Source of the DNA: Musa acuminata AAA Group
Lineage: Eukaryota > Streptophyta > Magnoliopsida > Zingiberales > Musaceae
Assembly: GCF_036884655.1 (NCBI RefSeq)
Contig: NC_088340.1
Location: forward strand, 32,900,001-32,964,000
Length of the DNA: 64,000 nucleotides
Direction of reading: 5' to 3'
Shown here: positions 49,290 through 64,000 of the stretch, in pieces
How positions within the stretch are numbered: position 1 is the first letter of the stretch
How the letters are laid out: every line of letters starts with the position of its first letter
Position numbers and translations under genes: made by a program
Notes under the pieces: generated by a model
What the model saw: the letters and a program-made list of their open reading frames with translations, nothing else
Databases searched by the model: none
What the model was told of the DNA's origin: nothing

Positions 49290-52200
49290 TAACCATAAGA
49301 TATGAAATGAGAGAATTCTCCTATATTTAGGAAAGATGAATCACATACAGTCACTAATACTAGCACTCCAACTGAGGTCGCATTATATGAACGATGAGAG
49401 CGATCCAATCGGCTCAACATGATGTTTATCAATACTAAGATAACTATTGACATATGTGGTTCTGTTGATCAGCATGAGAAGGTCCGAGACTTGCTACAAG
49501 CTATCGATAAGTAATTCATTACTTTGGAAAAGACACAAGCAAGTACCTTAATAATAAAATTCTCATCCTTTAGATTCACCAACATAAAGGGTGTGCATGA
49601 GCATATAATGCAAATGTGAGATATTGCAGCTCAACTTAAGAAACTCGAGGTTAATATGTCAGAATCCTTCTTGGTGCACTATATTCTAAATACCCTTCCA
49701 TATCAATACAAGCCTTTTAAGATTTCATACAACACACATAAGGACAAATGGTCAATCAATGAATTAATAGCCATATGTGTTCAAGAAGAAGAGAGGCTAG
49801 TGATGGAACTAGATGATAGTGCATTGGTGGTAACCACTCATGGGAAGAATAAAACTACTAAAAATCAAGCCAATCAAAAAGCTCATCGGGAAAAGGTAAA
49901 ATACCACCTCAAGTTGATATCAAGAAAGAAGCAAAGTGTTTCTTTTTGTAAAAGGAAGGGACACATGAAGAATGAATACATGAAAAGTTTAAAAAAAAAG
50001 GTAAACCAACATCGTTTATGTGTTATGAATCTAATATGGTTAATGTTAATATTAACATCTAGTGGATTGACCCTGGATCAACAATCCATATTGCAAACTC
50101 TTTGTCGGGTATGCAAAACCTAAGGAAGCCAATAGAAAGTGAGCAAAGCATCTTATTAGGAAACAAGATCGGTTCAGATATGGAGGCAATTGAAACATGT
50201 ATTTTAACTAAGTAATGGTTTTGTTTTAAAATTGGAAAGGACCTTTTATGTGTCAAGTTTCTCACGAAATTTAATTTCTGTTTCTAGGCTCGTACTAGTT
50301 GGATATTCCTTTAATTTTTAAGGCACATCATTTCGTTTATTATATAAATCTGATTATGTTAAAAAATATATTTTGTCTAATGGTTTTTATCGTATTTTCT
50401 TACAAAATGATGACACTCAAAGTTCAATGCATGTTTACGCCGGCACCAAAAGGTGTAATATTAATGAAAACTCTATGTTATGGCACTGAAGATTAGGACA
50501 TCTCTGTAGAGAGAATTAAAAGATTAGTTAATGATGGGATACTTAGTACTCTTGATTTTACTAATTTTAAGACTTATGTGGACTGTATTAAGGGAAAGCA
50601 GACCAACAAGTCCAAAAAGGGTGCTAATAGGAGTTCAGACATATTAGATATCATTCATACTGATATATGTTGTCCAGACATAAACATACATGGTCAGAAA
50701 TTCTTCATCTCCTTTATAGATGATTACTCATGATATATACATATCTATTTGCTTTATAATAAAAATAAAGAATTGGATGCCTTCAAAGCATTAAGGCTGA
50801 AGTTGAGAACCTAAGTAAATTAAAATTGTGAGATAGATAGATGTGGAGAATATTATGGTAGATATACTGAAAATAGACAAACACCTAGTCCTTTTGCTAA
50901 GTTTCTTCAAGAACATGAGATTGTTGACCAATACACTATGCCTGGTTCTCTAGACCAGAACAATGTTGTAGAAAGAAGAAACCAAACATTATTAGATATG
51001 GTGTAGAGTATGCTTAGCAACTCCAATCTTCCTAAGTTATTGTGGACTAAAGCACTAAAGATGACTGTGTATATATTAAACCAAGTTCCAACCAAGGGTA
51101 TCTTAAAGATTCCAGTTGAATTACGAAAAGGTTAGAAACCAAGTATGCGACATATGCACATTTGGGGATGTCTATATGAGGTCAGGATATATAATCCACA
51201 AGAGAAGAAATTGGACCCGAGAGCTATTAGTGGGTATTTCATTGTATATGCCGAAAAGTCCAAAGGTTACATGTTCTATTGTTTATCTCACACAACTAGG
51301 ATTGTAGAATCAAGAAATGCTAAATTTCCTGAGAATAACATGATTAGTGGGAGTGATCAGTTCAGGAACATAGTTTTTGCACATGATCATATAGAATCCC
51401 AACCTTCCACATCAAATGATAGATTTGTTATAATTCATAACACACCTCAAGTATAAACTAGTACTAAACAACCAATCATTAAGATTCTATAAGTTGCTGA
51501 TAATATTCTAATAGATTAAATAGTTCAAGAATTACAACAATCTTCTAAACAACTAGATGAACCACAAGTTCCTCAGGGAAACATTGGTACAATATTAAGA
51601 AGATCTATTAGAAATAAAAGATCAGTAATTCCTAGTGATTAGGTTGTATATCTATAAGAATCTGACTATAATATTGGAGCATAAAATGATCTCATAACAT
51701 TTTCTCAAGCTATGAGTTATAAAGAATCAAATTTGTGGCACAATGCCATGAAAGAAGAGATAAATTCCATGAAAAGCAACGGAGTCTGGGATCTTATAAA
51801 GTTACCTAAAGAAGCAAAGACTATTGGCTGCAAATGAGTCTTTAAAACCAAGAAAATTTCATTAGCTAACATTGAGAAATAAGACTTATTGCAAAGAGAT
51901 TTACTCAAAAAGAGGGAATCGATTATATGGAGATGTTTTCTCCTATATCTAAGAAAGATTCTCTCTTAATAGAGATCTAGAGGAAGAGGTTGATATGAAA
52001 CAACCTGAAGGTTTCTCCTGGTGAACACTTGGTTTGTAAGCTTAAGAAATCTATATACGGTTTAAAACAAGCCTCAAGTTAATGGTATTTTAAATTCTAT
52101 GAAGTGATTTCTTCATTCAGATTTATTGAAAATCTCATGGATCAATGTATATACCAGAAGGTTAGTGGAAATAAAATATATTTTCTTATTTTATACATAG

Positions 52201-53170
52201 ATGATATTTTGCTTGCAACCAATGATAAATGTTTGTTGCATATGGTGAAACAATTTCTTTCTAAAATTTTGATATGAAGGATATGGGTGAAGTATCTTAT
52301 GTCATTAGTATTAAGATCCATAGAGATAGACATCGAGGCATTTTAGGTCTATCATAAGAAACCTATATCAATAAACTTTTAGAAAGATTTCAGATGAAGG
52401 TTTGTTCACCAAGTGTTGCTCCCATTGTGAAAGGTGATAGGTTCAATTTGAACCAATGCCCAAAGGACAACCTTGAGAGGGAATCAATGAAAAACATCTC
52501 TTATACTTCTACCATAAGAAGCCTTATGTATGCTTAGGTCTATACTAGACCTGATATTGCATTTATTGTAGGGATGCTAGGTCGATATCAGAGTAATCTA
52601 GGTATAGACCACTAAAGATCTACAAAGAAAGTGATGAGGTATCTACAAGAAACCAAAGATTATATGCTTATGTATACACAGACAAATAATTTGGATGCGA
52701 TTGGTTACTCAGATTCAGACTTTACCGGTTGTGTTGATTCCCGTAAATCAACATCAGGATATATTTTTATGATGGTTGGTGGAGCTATTTCTTGGAGAAG
52801 CACAAAGCAGATCTTGACTATTACTTTTACTATGGAAGCCAAGTTTGTCTCTTGTTTTGAAACTACTTCAAATAGTGTATGGCTTAAAAGTTTTATTTCT
52901 AGGCTTAGAATCATGGATTCTATTTCTAGAACATTAAGAATTTTCTATAATAATTCAGTTGTTGCCTTTATGGCTAAAAACAATAAAAATCGAAGTCGAA
53001 GTAAACACATCGATATTAAGTATTTGCCATAAGAGAACGTGTAAAAGAAAAGAAAGTGATTATTGAGAATATTAGCACTGAATTGATGATTATTGATCCT
53101 TTAACTAAAGGCATGCCATCTCTGAAATTCAAGGATTATATAGAGAAAATGAGACTTGATTCCACTTTGT
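49290..53170 (+). pseudogene. Decayed copia gag-pol
   Basis: Across several frames: gag (NTLPYQYKPFKISYNTHKDK..., 49656-50123) with a damaged zinc knuckle (FCKRKGHMKNEYMK, a metal-binding Cys replaced by Tyr); protease trace near 50060 (IDPGSTIHIAN); GAG-pre-integrase near 50480-50650 (RLGHISVERIK); integrase (DICCPDINIHGQKFF and ERRNQTLLDMV); reverse transcriptase traces near 51720-52330 (YIDDILLA near 52195); RNase H 52631-53032 (YSDSDFTGCVDSRKSTSGYI). Numerous stops and shifts; not functional. Confidence 0.9.
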
Positions 53171-53446
53171 AATTATATTGAATATATATTATGATATTTT
53201 TCTCATTCATGTATACATTAATTTGAGAAAATATATTGGTACTGGATCAAGAATAAATATAAGATTTATTTATTAAGTAATATTACTATATTAAGATTAA
53301 AAAATTAAATACATCATGATACATGGATGATAATACTCGCTCTTAGAGGACTTATCACTATGATTCATGTATTTATTTCTTAATAAAATTATTCGATAAA
53401 GATTAATTTAAATTATTAAGCTAAATATATGGACCAAGTGGGAGAA

Positions 53447-53897
53447 TGTAATCATTCTTATTAACTTCATCATTCATTATCATCAATTTCTTTTTTTATT
53501 ATGATTTAAATATTTTAATTTTTTATTTATTATAAATGTAATCGTTATTATTAAATATTTTATTTAATATCATTAAAAAATTTTATTATGGTTCAAACAT
53601 TACAAATTTGAATTAATTCTTGAACGTTCGAAGTTAGTGATAATAAATATTCTTGATGGGAGAACATCTATATAAACGAGGATTTTGGTCCTTGAACACA
53701 ATATCTCTCTAAGTCTAAAGGATTTTCAACATCATCTAAAGCGAGAGTTCAAGAAGTGTCAAAATACAAAGAGAAATCATTACAGAAATTCTTAACAATA
53801 ATGATCGAAAGTATGTAATTTTCATTTCCGTATTAGTTTTCTTATATTTCTATTATAATGGTTTAGAAACATATTTTGGTATTAAAAATATCTAACA
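53447..53897 (+). repeat. 3' LTR of the old copia element
   Basis: 451 bp, diverged from the 5' LTR by many substitutions and an extra block near 53730-53790, indicating old age. Confidence 0.9.
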
Positions 53898-55869
<1,972 letters not shown>

Positions 55870-58434
55870 GGTCACATAATCTCTCACTTGGCCCATTAAT
55901 TAATAAGATATAAAAAATTAAAAATTAAAATAAATAAAATAAAATTTTATTAAAAAATAGTTTTACCTAATTAGATTTCAAAATTTTTTAAAAATATTTT
56001 ATATATGACCATGAATTTTAAAATAAGCTAATAAATCTAATATGTACAATAATATTATATTAAGTTTGACTATCAATATCAGTTATAACAATTGTATATC
56101 ATTAATGTTATACTTTCTTCTATGTACTATAACACTATTTGACTTTCCTAATATAGTCTATAATGACTCATGTAATTGGCCTTATTAAGATAATCCTATT
56201 ATTACATTCAATTATAATATGCGTAAATATAAATATAAATAGGACAACAGAAACAAATAACTTTAATTAATTAAGCAAAACATCAACACTAGTATCCATC
56301 ACCATATTTTTTATGGTTTGCTTATAAGTCTCATTATCAGAATGTATTCTTTAAATATTTTAGATTGTAAAACTTTAATAAATAGACCAGTAATCATTAA
56401 GGTGGTGCTTAGTTCTCAATTCACATTGATTGTTTCTGGACTCGTTCTCTAATCATCAAGTATTTGATCTTGATGTACTTGAAACCATTAGAATATTTAT
56501 CATTTTTAGAGAAAAAAATTGTTACGGTATTATCAGAAACTATCTTCAATGGCTTGATAATTGAGTTCACCATACTAAATCCTGAGATGAAATTCAACGA
56601 TCATAAAACTTAATATGTAATATCAAAATATGTCATAAACTCCACTTTCATTATTGATGATGCAATAAGTGATTGTTTTATACTTTTTAAAGAAATTATC
56701 CCTCTAACTATATGAATATAAATCATAAAGTAGACTTCCTATTGTCGAGGTAATTTGTAAAATTAGTATATGAATATCCCATTACTTTAAGTTGATCCGA
56801 TCTCCTATATGTGAGCACGTAATCTTTCATCCCTTATAGATATCTTATTACTTTCTAGTTTTCCAATATTCTATTCTTGGGTTGCTCTGGTATCTATATA
56901 GTATTCTAACAATAAAACTGATATTTAGCCTTATACAAATTAGAGTATATAATAGACTTCCAACTATGCATGCATAAGGAATATCCTTTATTTGATTTTT
57001 TTCTAAGTTATTTTTAGATGTTAGCTCTAACTAAATCTTTCACCTCTAGTAATAGGTATAATATTACATGGATAAAGCTACGTACTAAATCTATCCAAGA
57101 CTCAATCAATATATCCTTTCTGAGATAGTCTTAGCAATCCTTAATATTTATTTATGAATATCTCAATATCAATAACATAGATTGTCTCATTCATATTAAA
57201 CATTTTAAAATTATTAGTAAGAAACATCTTGATTTCATATAATAAACCAAGATTACTGCTAACAAGCAAAATATCATCCATATATAAGACTAATAAAATA
57301 AATTTACTCTCACAAACCTTTAGATATATACATTGATCAATAATATTTTTTAAATCTTAAAAAAACAATGGTATCATGAAATTCTCTATATAATTGTCTG
57401 GAAGTTTGTTTAAGGTCATAAATAAATTTCCTAAGTTTGTAAGCCCAACTTTTTTTTTCCTTTTATGTGAATACTTTAGGTTGTTCTCTATAGATTTTCT
57501 TATCTAGATCCTCATTCAGAATTATTATTTTCATATCCATCTGATGTAACTCAAAATCATAATGAACTACTAATACTATGACGACCCTTTTTAAAAACAA
57601 GAGAAAATGTCTCGTTATAGTCGATATCTTCTTTTAGAGAAAAACTTTTAACCACAAGTCTGACTTTATATCATTTGATATTAATCCTTAAGTTATGTTT
57701 TATCTTAAAAACTTATTTACAATCAACTCTTTTATAATTATTGGGCAATTCAATAAGTTTCCAAATATTATTTCGATATATCGATTTTAACTCTTCTTTC
57801 ATTATATCATATCATTTTTTAGAATCACTATTTTTCATAACTTATAAAAACAATAAGAGGTCCCTTTTCATCCCTATATTATAATTTGATTCTTATATAT
57901 ATGTCACATAATCATCAGAAATGATATGTCTCTTTTCCATTTGAGATCTTCTAAAAACTATCGGTTGTGATTATTGTATAAAATTATTGACGACGACATC
58001 AATATCATATGAGAGTTCATCAATGTTATTTTGTTGTTCACCCTTGTCAATTATTTTAGTGATTTGAGAAATATCAATCTCTCGAATAGGAAATAATAAA
58101 GGAGTATCAACCTATATCTTCTTGATATGAAAATTGATCCTTCAAGGTTTTTCACTCTCATTGATATTGTCATTTCTAAGAATCTTGCATTATAATATTC
58201 TACTATCCTTGTACTATGATTAGAACAATAAAATATATATCATATAAACTTTTATGATAACTAATAAAATATCCTTAAATATTTTTTGGATCCAATTTAT
58301 TTTTATATGGACTAAAGACTCTTATTATCTTTAGAACTGGGTTTCTTACTAGTCTATAACTTAAATGGAATTGAGAAAACTAATGTACTATGAACCTTGT
58401 TCAAGATATATATATAGTTGTTCTAAGAGCTTTA
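55870..58434 (-). pseudogene. Highly decayed minus-strand copia remnant
   Basis: No frame over 60 codons, but minus-strand traces of copia reverse transcriptase are visible: near 57240-57310 a YMDDILLASS-like motif, near 57540-57640 traces of VDYNETFS and of the following 'AHYDFELHQMDVK' region. A polypurine tract lies near 55881. It is cut at 58434 by the SIRE-like LTR. Confidence 0.7.
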
Positions 58435-59654
58435 TGTTGAATCTTGGATTTTGATGATGAAATCAATTGATAAAGTTATGGTCTAATTAGTATTTGAGTG
58501 ACGTAGGACTAACTTCGATCATGGAAAGATAATTCGATTGAAGTGAAAAGAATCAGACATTGGGCCAGTGTGGAACATGTCAAAAGATTGGATGTTGGAT
58601 CTGAGGACTAGTCGACGTGCCGGAAGGACTTCGTGACATGAGTTTGGGCATCGGGCTGAAGGATCGAACATTACATCAAGGAGATCGGATGTTACGGGAG
58701 GTCAACATATTGATTGGGCAATACGTCGAAAAAGAGGACAATGCACCGAAGGATTGAACGAAGCACTAGATGAACCAATAAAATGCTGGACAATATAGAA
58801 TTTATGCTTATAATAATATGTGTCTAGATCAAAGTAGTCTAAGTCTAATTGAGTTAACTTTAAGTGTAACCAGACTAACTCAATTAGAGGCCTATTAGGC
58901 CTAATTTGGGATTGAGTTTGGCCCATTGGGAGGCCCATTTAGTGACCCATAGATGGGTCGGTGGTGGCATCACCAAAATAAGCAGTGGTATCACCCAGAC
59001 ATAATCTCCTAGACTGTATCAGGTGATGCTACCGCTAGTGTCATATGGTGGTCCTACCTAACACAAGTGGTGGTACCGCCAATATCCCAGAAACCTAAGA
59101 TAAGATCTTTTTTGGCTCCATTTTTAAAGCTACTTGGGGTCTATAAATACCCCAGTTATTTCTGCTAGGAAAAGTATGAAAAAGAGTGAAAAATAGGGGA
59201 AAGAATCCTTGAGAAAAAAGTTATAAACTCTCTTGAAGTATAAAGTCTTTTCCTCCTAGGTTTAGAAGTTCTTCTAAGGGAGGAATGCAGTCTAGTGTAA
59301 AAGAGAAAGGTATAAAGGTTATCTCCTAAGCCTGTAAAAAGGAGAAAGAGTTATAAGAGGGTAGTTGATCTTTGTCCGTTGAAAGAAGATCAGTAGTGAA
59401 AGCCAGTAGCCTCATTGAAAGAGGAACTAAGAGTGGATGTAGGTCACGACGACTGAACCACTATAAACTCGGTTTGCATTTACTTTCTACTTTTCATTCA
59501 TAGTGCAAACTAATTTACTTACTACTCTTACGTACGTTTCAAGTTAAATTCATTTCTGATATGAGCTTTATCGAACGAAAGTTTTCGAATCGATATAATT
59601 TTACGAAAGCACTAATTCACCCCCCTCCTCTTAGTGTTGAAATGGTCCTAATAG
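58435..59654 (+). repeat. 5' LTR of a SIRE/Maximus-like copia element
   Basis: 1220 bp from TGTTGAATCTTGGATTTTG to GGTCCTAATA. Followed by a weakened primer-binding site TTAGTATCAAAG (59656 on). Homologous to the solo LTR at 3333-4606. TATAAATACCCC near 59143 is the likely promoter box. Confidence 0.9.
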
Positions 59655-61262
59655 TTAGTATCAAAGTTAAGTTTTTCTCATTTGGTTTAACATCTAAGAG
59701 AATGACTTTTACTGGCAATCTAGAGGGTCACTTTATCACTCATCCTCCTATGTTCAATGGGACAAACTATACGTATTAAAAAACTCATATGAGGATTTTT
59801 CTAATTTCTATAGGCTTTGGTTTATTGAATATTGTATAATGTGATTTTAAAAAATCTTCTAGATTAATGAATACTAGATAAAAAATATTTTCTTTAAATA
59901 TGAAAGTTATGAATTGTTTTACGCTTTAGACAAAAATGAGTTTAATCATGTTTCTATTTGCAAATCTGCACATGACATTTGACACACACAAAGTTACACA
60001 TGAAGGCATAAATATAGTTAAAGAGTCTAAAATTAATTTTTTGATACATATTTTTGAATTGTTTCGAATGAAACTAAGTAAAACCATTAGAGATATACAC
60101 TTGTTTTACATATATCGTCAATGGTTTGAAAGCACTTGATAAATTTTTTTTGAATTTTGAACTTGTTAATAAAATTTTATGTTCTCTTCCTAAAAATTAA
60201 AATATGAAAGTAACTACTATTCAAGAAGCAAATGACTTGAATTGTTTTCCTCTTGAAGAACTCATAGGGTTATTAATGACCTATAAAATGACCTGTATGA
60301 CACATGATGATAATAAGAACAACTTTTCAAATAACAGAAAGGATTTGGCACTTAGAACAAAAAAAGACTACTCGAGCGAAAGCTCGAGTGATGATGACTT
60401 TGAACTTATAATAATAAAGTTTAAAAAAATTATAAATTAAGAAATTAAGAATAAAAACGAACTTAAAAAATAAAATAATAACTTACTATGAATGTAAATG
60501 GCCGGGGCAGCTCAAAATTAAATATCTACAACTGAAGAAGAAGATGTTCGTACATCAAAAGAAGAAAAAAACACTTAAGACAACTTGAGATAAATTGAGT
60601 GCACCGAAGATGAGGAGAAAACCGATGAAGACGAAGTGGCGAACTATGCTCTAATGGCCCTCGACGATGAGGTAAGTGACTCAACCAAAACCCATTTACC
60701 TTACAATGAAATATTTAATGCTTTTCATGATTTATTTGATGATTTTAAATTAGTTGATAAGAAATATAAAATGCTAAAAAGGGATCATGCTTCTCTTTCT
60801 AGTAAATTTAAAAAATTAAAAAACAAGCATGATAATTGCATGTTAACCTCTTGTATTCAATGTGAAGAGTTAGACTTAGTCGAAAATAAAAATATATTAT
60901 TATAAAATATATTTAAAAAAATAAAAATTGGTAGCGAATTACTAAACATGATTCTTGCTAATAAAGGTAATATACATAGAAAAGAAGAAATTAATTTTGT
61001 GAGTAGCAACACTCTACTAGTCATAGGTGCCCAACAAGCCAATCACGTGAGTGATGACACGTGTGACTTGATACAGAATCTTTTTGCTTATTATATTTTG
61101 GCATATATCACTTTATAACTATTACATATATGCACATATATATTGTGATATCCTTGGATTCGGGCAATGGGAATCGGATCGTGATGAGATCATGAAAATG
61201 AGATCGATTCACCTTTAAACACATATCCTAAATAATCCCGGTCATAGGTTACTCGAGAGTCT

Positions 61263-61957
61263 ATCATGTATGATACCTTATGCCTCAGTAATAGGGTCTA
61301 TCATATATGCTTTGCTATGTATTAGGCCTGATATAGCGTATGCTCTGAGTATCATGAGCAGGTATCAGGCGGATCCAAGCTTGGAGCACTGGAAAGCAAT
61401 AAAGTGTATCCTTAAGTACTTGAGAAGGATTAAGGATCTTTTACTAGTATATGGAGGTAGTAGCCTTAAGGTTGAAGGTTATATAGACTTAAGTTTTCAG
61501 TCTGATGTCGATGATAACAAGTCAAATTCGGGGTACGTGTACACCTTGAATGGAGGAGTAGTGTGCTGGAAGAGTTCCAAGCAAGATACTACTGCTGACT
61601 CGACCATAGAGGCGGAGTACATTGCTGCATCAGATGCAGCAAAGGAGGGAGTCTGGGTGAAGAAGTTCATCACAGATTTGGGAGTTGTGTAGGGTAGCAA
61701 GGAGCTGATCTCCTTATATTGTGACAACAACGGGGCAATTGCTCAAGCGAAGGAACCTAGGTCTCATCAGAAATCTAAGCATGTTCTGAAGAGGTTCCAC
61801 CTTATCAGAGAGATCGTAACCCGAGGAGATGTAGCAGTGGAAAGAGTTCTATCTGAAGATAACATTGTAGATCCACTGACAAAGTCGTTGTCTTATATTG
61901 TCTTTGAGCGTCACAGGGGTTTAATGGGGATCAGACACATAGGTGATTGGCTTTAGG
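61263..61957 (+). pseudogene. Copia RNase H remnant
   Basis: Open for 140 codons (61270-61692: IPYASVIGSIIYALL..., YVYTLNGGVVCWKSSKQDTT, DSTIEAEYIAASDAAKEGVW), then a stop and a shift, with the rest readable to the natural end at GDWL-TAG. It keeps the KSKHVLKRFHLIREI stretch that is broken by a small deletion in the element at 14502. Confidence 0.9.
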
Positions 61958-61970
61958 TCAAGTGGAAGAT

Positions 61971-63572
61971 TGCTAGTCATAGGTGCCTAGCAAGCCAATC
62001 ACGTGAGTGATGGCACGTGTGACTTGATACAGAATCTTTTTGCTTATTATATTTTGACATATATCACTTTATAACTATTGCATATATGCACATATATATT
62101 GTGATGTCCTTGGATTTGTGCAATGGGAATCAGATCGTGATGAGATCATGAAAATGAGATCGATTCACCTTTAAACACATATCCTAAATAATCTCGGTCA
62201 TAGGTTACTCGAGAGGGACATCATGATAACCGGACAGACTTGTGTGCTGTATACCGGTCCATATGATGGATGCAGTTGGTATCATAGCTGCTCGTGTAGG
62301 GACACTAGGGATACAGTACAGGTGCTTATTGGAGAATGAGTTCACTGATTGATCTACTTATGGAATGCTGAATGGTTGATATTGCTTTATTGTCAGATAG
62401 CGATTCCGTAGTCCTAGTGGTATATCTAGTCCTTAGACTTGAGAAACCAAGGATGTCCTGTATGAGTGCTCCACTCTTTGATACCAGACTTATAGGTTTG
62501 GTTGTCCCAGATCTAGTACAACCGATCATTGGAAGTGGTAGTCGACCTTACGAGGGCTATTGAGTGTCAATAGAGGATCATCCACTCTCGGTGTCATGAG
62601 AGGAATATCTCATGTGTTTTTGCTCAAACAAATCCCTGGCTAGGGTCATTCGGGTTGAGAGAGAAAGAGTTCTCCGGGAGAATTCGATTAGAGCGAGACT
62701 CGAGTAGAAACCGTATGAGTATGACAGCACCATGCTCGATATACGGTCTCTGGAATATTAGATAGATGAGGGACTATAGGTACATAGTAACTGAGGATAG
62801 ATAGGTCCAATGGATTAGATTCCCCTGTATCGTTTGGGGACTACAACGTAGTGGCCTAGTACGTCTGTAGTCGATGAGTCTAGTGAATTATTACAGAGAT
62901 AATAATTCACTGAGTTAGAAGGAGTTCTGACAAGTATGACTCACGGCCAGCTCAATATTGAGGCCTAGAGGGTCACACACATATGGTAGGTATTGCGATG
63001 AGCAGAGGTTCAGATATGAGATATCCGACGGAGCCCTTATCGTATTAGATATCCAATAAGCTCCTGAATTATTGGATCCCATGAATGAGATCCAAAAAGA
63101 TCCTATGAGAGATTATTGGATAGAGATCCAATAATCTAAAAGGCTTGGGTTATTGGATGCAGATCCAATACCCACTAGGGGAGGATCCATTATATTTTGA
63201 CAGGGAACCTCTATAAATAGGAGGGATTCAGAGCCTCATAGGCTAGTGCCTTTACTTGCCTCTCCTATTCTCCTTCCCCTTTCCACCTCAGAGCCTGGAG
63301 TTTTGAGGAGCGTCGTCGTAGCCCTGCTATGTGGATCACCACTATAGAGGAGGATGCTTGACCTCCTTCATCCTCTCCTAAAGATCTGCAAGGAAACAAT
63401 GATATACGATCTCCCTAGGTAACACAATCTACTCTATACGCAGTTTTTCAGTTTCATGGATTTTACGCACCAATCTTCGCATGATGACGAACATTTCTTT
63501 AAGAATCGGGAATTTTTGTTTTCTTGTTCTTCCGTTACGCATGTGATGTCGCCCCCAAAGATTTTCCCAACA
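61971..63572 (+). repeat. 3' LTR of the deleted copia copy
   Basis: 1602 bp, TGCTAGTCATAGGTGCC to TTTTCCCAACA. About 107 bp longer than the LTRs at 14502 and 21703 because it keeps the ATTGGATC-rich block (about 63045-63155). TATAAATAGGAGG near 63213. Confidence 0.95.
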
Positions 63573-64000
63573 CGCTCAACTAACTTCTTTTATTAAAGGA
63601 CCAACTTTATATGTTCCCCCTAAGGTTAAGTATAATTTTTATGGTAGACATGGACATTTTGCTTATAAATATTTATTTAAAAAGTATGACTTGCATAAAC
63701 TAGTTTGGGTTCCTAAAAGAACCATAAATGACTTTATGCCAACAGATAAGATAGATAGATCTAATTTTGAAAAACTCAAAGTCAAATGGTACCTAAAACA
63801 AACCCACCCTTCTTGTAAAATGTTTACAATCGAAAGCTAGGAGCAAAAATGATATCTTGATAATGGATGCTCAAGGCATATGACCAAAGATCCAACATAT
63901 TTCAAAAAGCTCACTAGTCGAAACAACAATAACATTGACATTGAAATTATTTGATTAAAGATGTTTTATTTTTTTAATATATTATACTATTGATCTTTGT

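Larger units (their letters stand above)
48169..53897 (+). mobile_element. Old, decayed Ty1/copia element with both LTRs
   Basis: 5' LTR 48169-48584 and 3' LTR 53447-53897, both TGTAATC...ATATCTAACA. Primer-binding site TCGGTATCAGAGCC follows the 5' LTR, and the polypurine tract CCAAGTGGGAGA precedes the 3' LTR. Target duplication AACTC (48164-48168) versus AACTT (53898-53902), one mismatch. Interior coding frames are broken by many stops. A second, unrelated copia family from the one at 14502. Confidence 0.9.
61015..63572 (+). mobile_element. Internally deleted member of the first copia family
   Basis: Begins TACTAGTCATAGGTGCC, keeps only the first ~248 bp of the 5' LTR (to 61262), then jumps to the end of pol (RNase H, 61270-61960), polypurine tract AAGTGGAAGAT and a full 3' LTR (61971-63572). 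Target duplication CACTC (61010-61014) versus CGCTC (63573-63577), one mismatch. Leader, gag, protease, integrase and most of reverse transcriptase are gone. Confidence 0.85.
58435..64000 (+). mobile_element. SIRE/Maximus-like copia element, incomplete at window edge
   Basis: 5' LTR, gag, and the beginning of pol in order; interrupted at 61015-63572 by a copia deletion derivative. The 3' part lies beyond the window. Confidence 0.85.
59700..64000 (+). pseudogene. SIRE-like gag and start of pol, broken
   Basis: Frames with stops and shifts: gag (HPPMFNGTNYTY..., 59720 on; THKVTHEGINIVKESKINFL near 59980; PLEELIGLLMTYKM near 60250; SSESSSDDD near 60380), a charged coiled-coil stretch (60636-60905: KKYKMLKRDHASLSSKFKKL), then after the inserted element a zinc-knuckle remnant (FYGRHGHFAYKY) and protease motif (YLDNGCSRHMTKDPTYFKKL) near 63860-63915. 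The gag-coiled-coil-knuckle-protease order and motif wording are typical of SIRE/Maximus elements. Continues past the window. Confidence 0.85.

Overview
This is plant nuclear DNA. It looks like a repeat-rich monocot chromosome: two single-copy genes, one of them intronless, GC-rich and monocot-like in composition, lie among nested Ty1/copia and Ty3/gypsy LTR retrotransposons. A Musaceae-like genome would fit, but the sequence alone does not prove it.

Layout. 1-1.77 kb: unassigned, with one partial reading frame at the left edge. 1.77-11.2 kb: a mosaic of fragments of one copia LTR family in alternating orientation (copies A-F). It is interrupted by a solo LTR of a SIRE/Maximus-like element (perfect 5-bp target duplication GACCC) and by the 3' part of a gypsy chromovirus. 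11.2-27.4 kb: a degenerate ~44-bp tandem array split by a coding-poor LTR element (LARD-like, minus strand). That element holds a solo copia LTR, and inside the solo LTR sits a nearly complete young copia element (14502-23197, minus strand, target duplication ATGAC, LTRs differing at about five positions by eye).

Genes. A minus-strand WD40 gene of the JINGUBANG type lies at 29476-30867. A five-exon plus-strand gene for an ABHD17-like alpha/beta hydrolase lies at 40014-46879 and has a 3.8-kb first intron. About 9 kb of AT-rich sequence with microsatellites separates them, and I recognise no gene there. 47.8-64 kb is again retrotransposon: an old copia element with both LTRs (48169-53897), a highly decayed minus-strand copia remnant (about 55.9-58.4 kb), and a SIRE-like copia element starting at 58435 and running off the right edge. 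The SIRE-like element is interrupted by an internally deleted copy of the first copia family (61015-63572).

Most unusual feature. The untranslated leader of the young copia element (19.96-20.33 kb) holds four hairpins. All share an identical 18-nt apical sequence, while their outer stems are completely different but complementary. Five stem positions pair only as G-U in RNA of the element's own sense (minus) strand. This looks like a conserved structured RNA array. The same leader also contains a ~450-bp very GC-rich block with an Ala/Pro/Gly-rich open frame.
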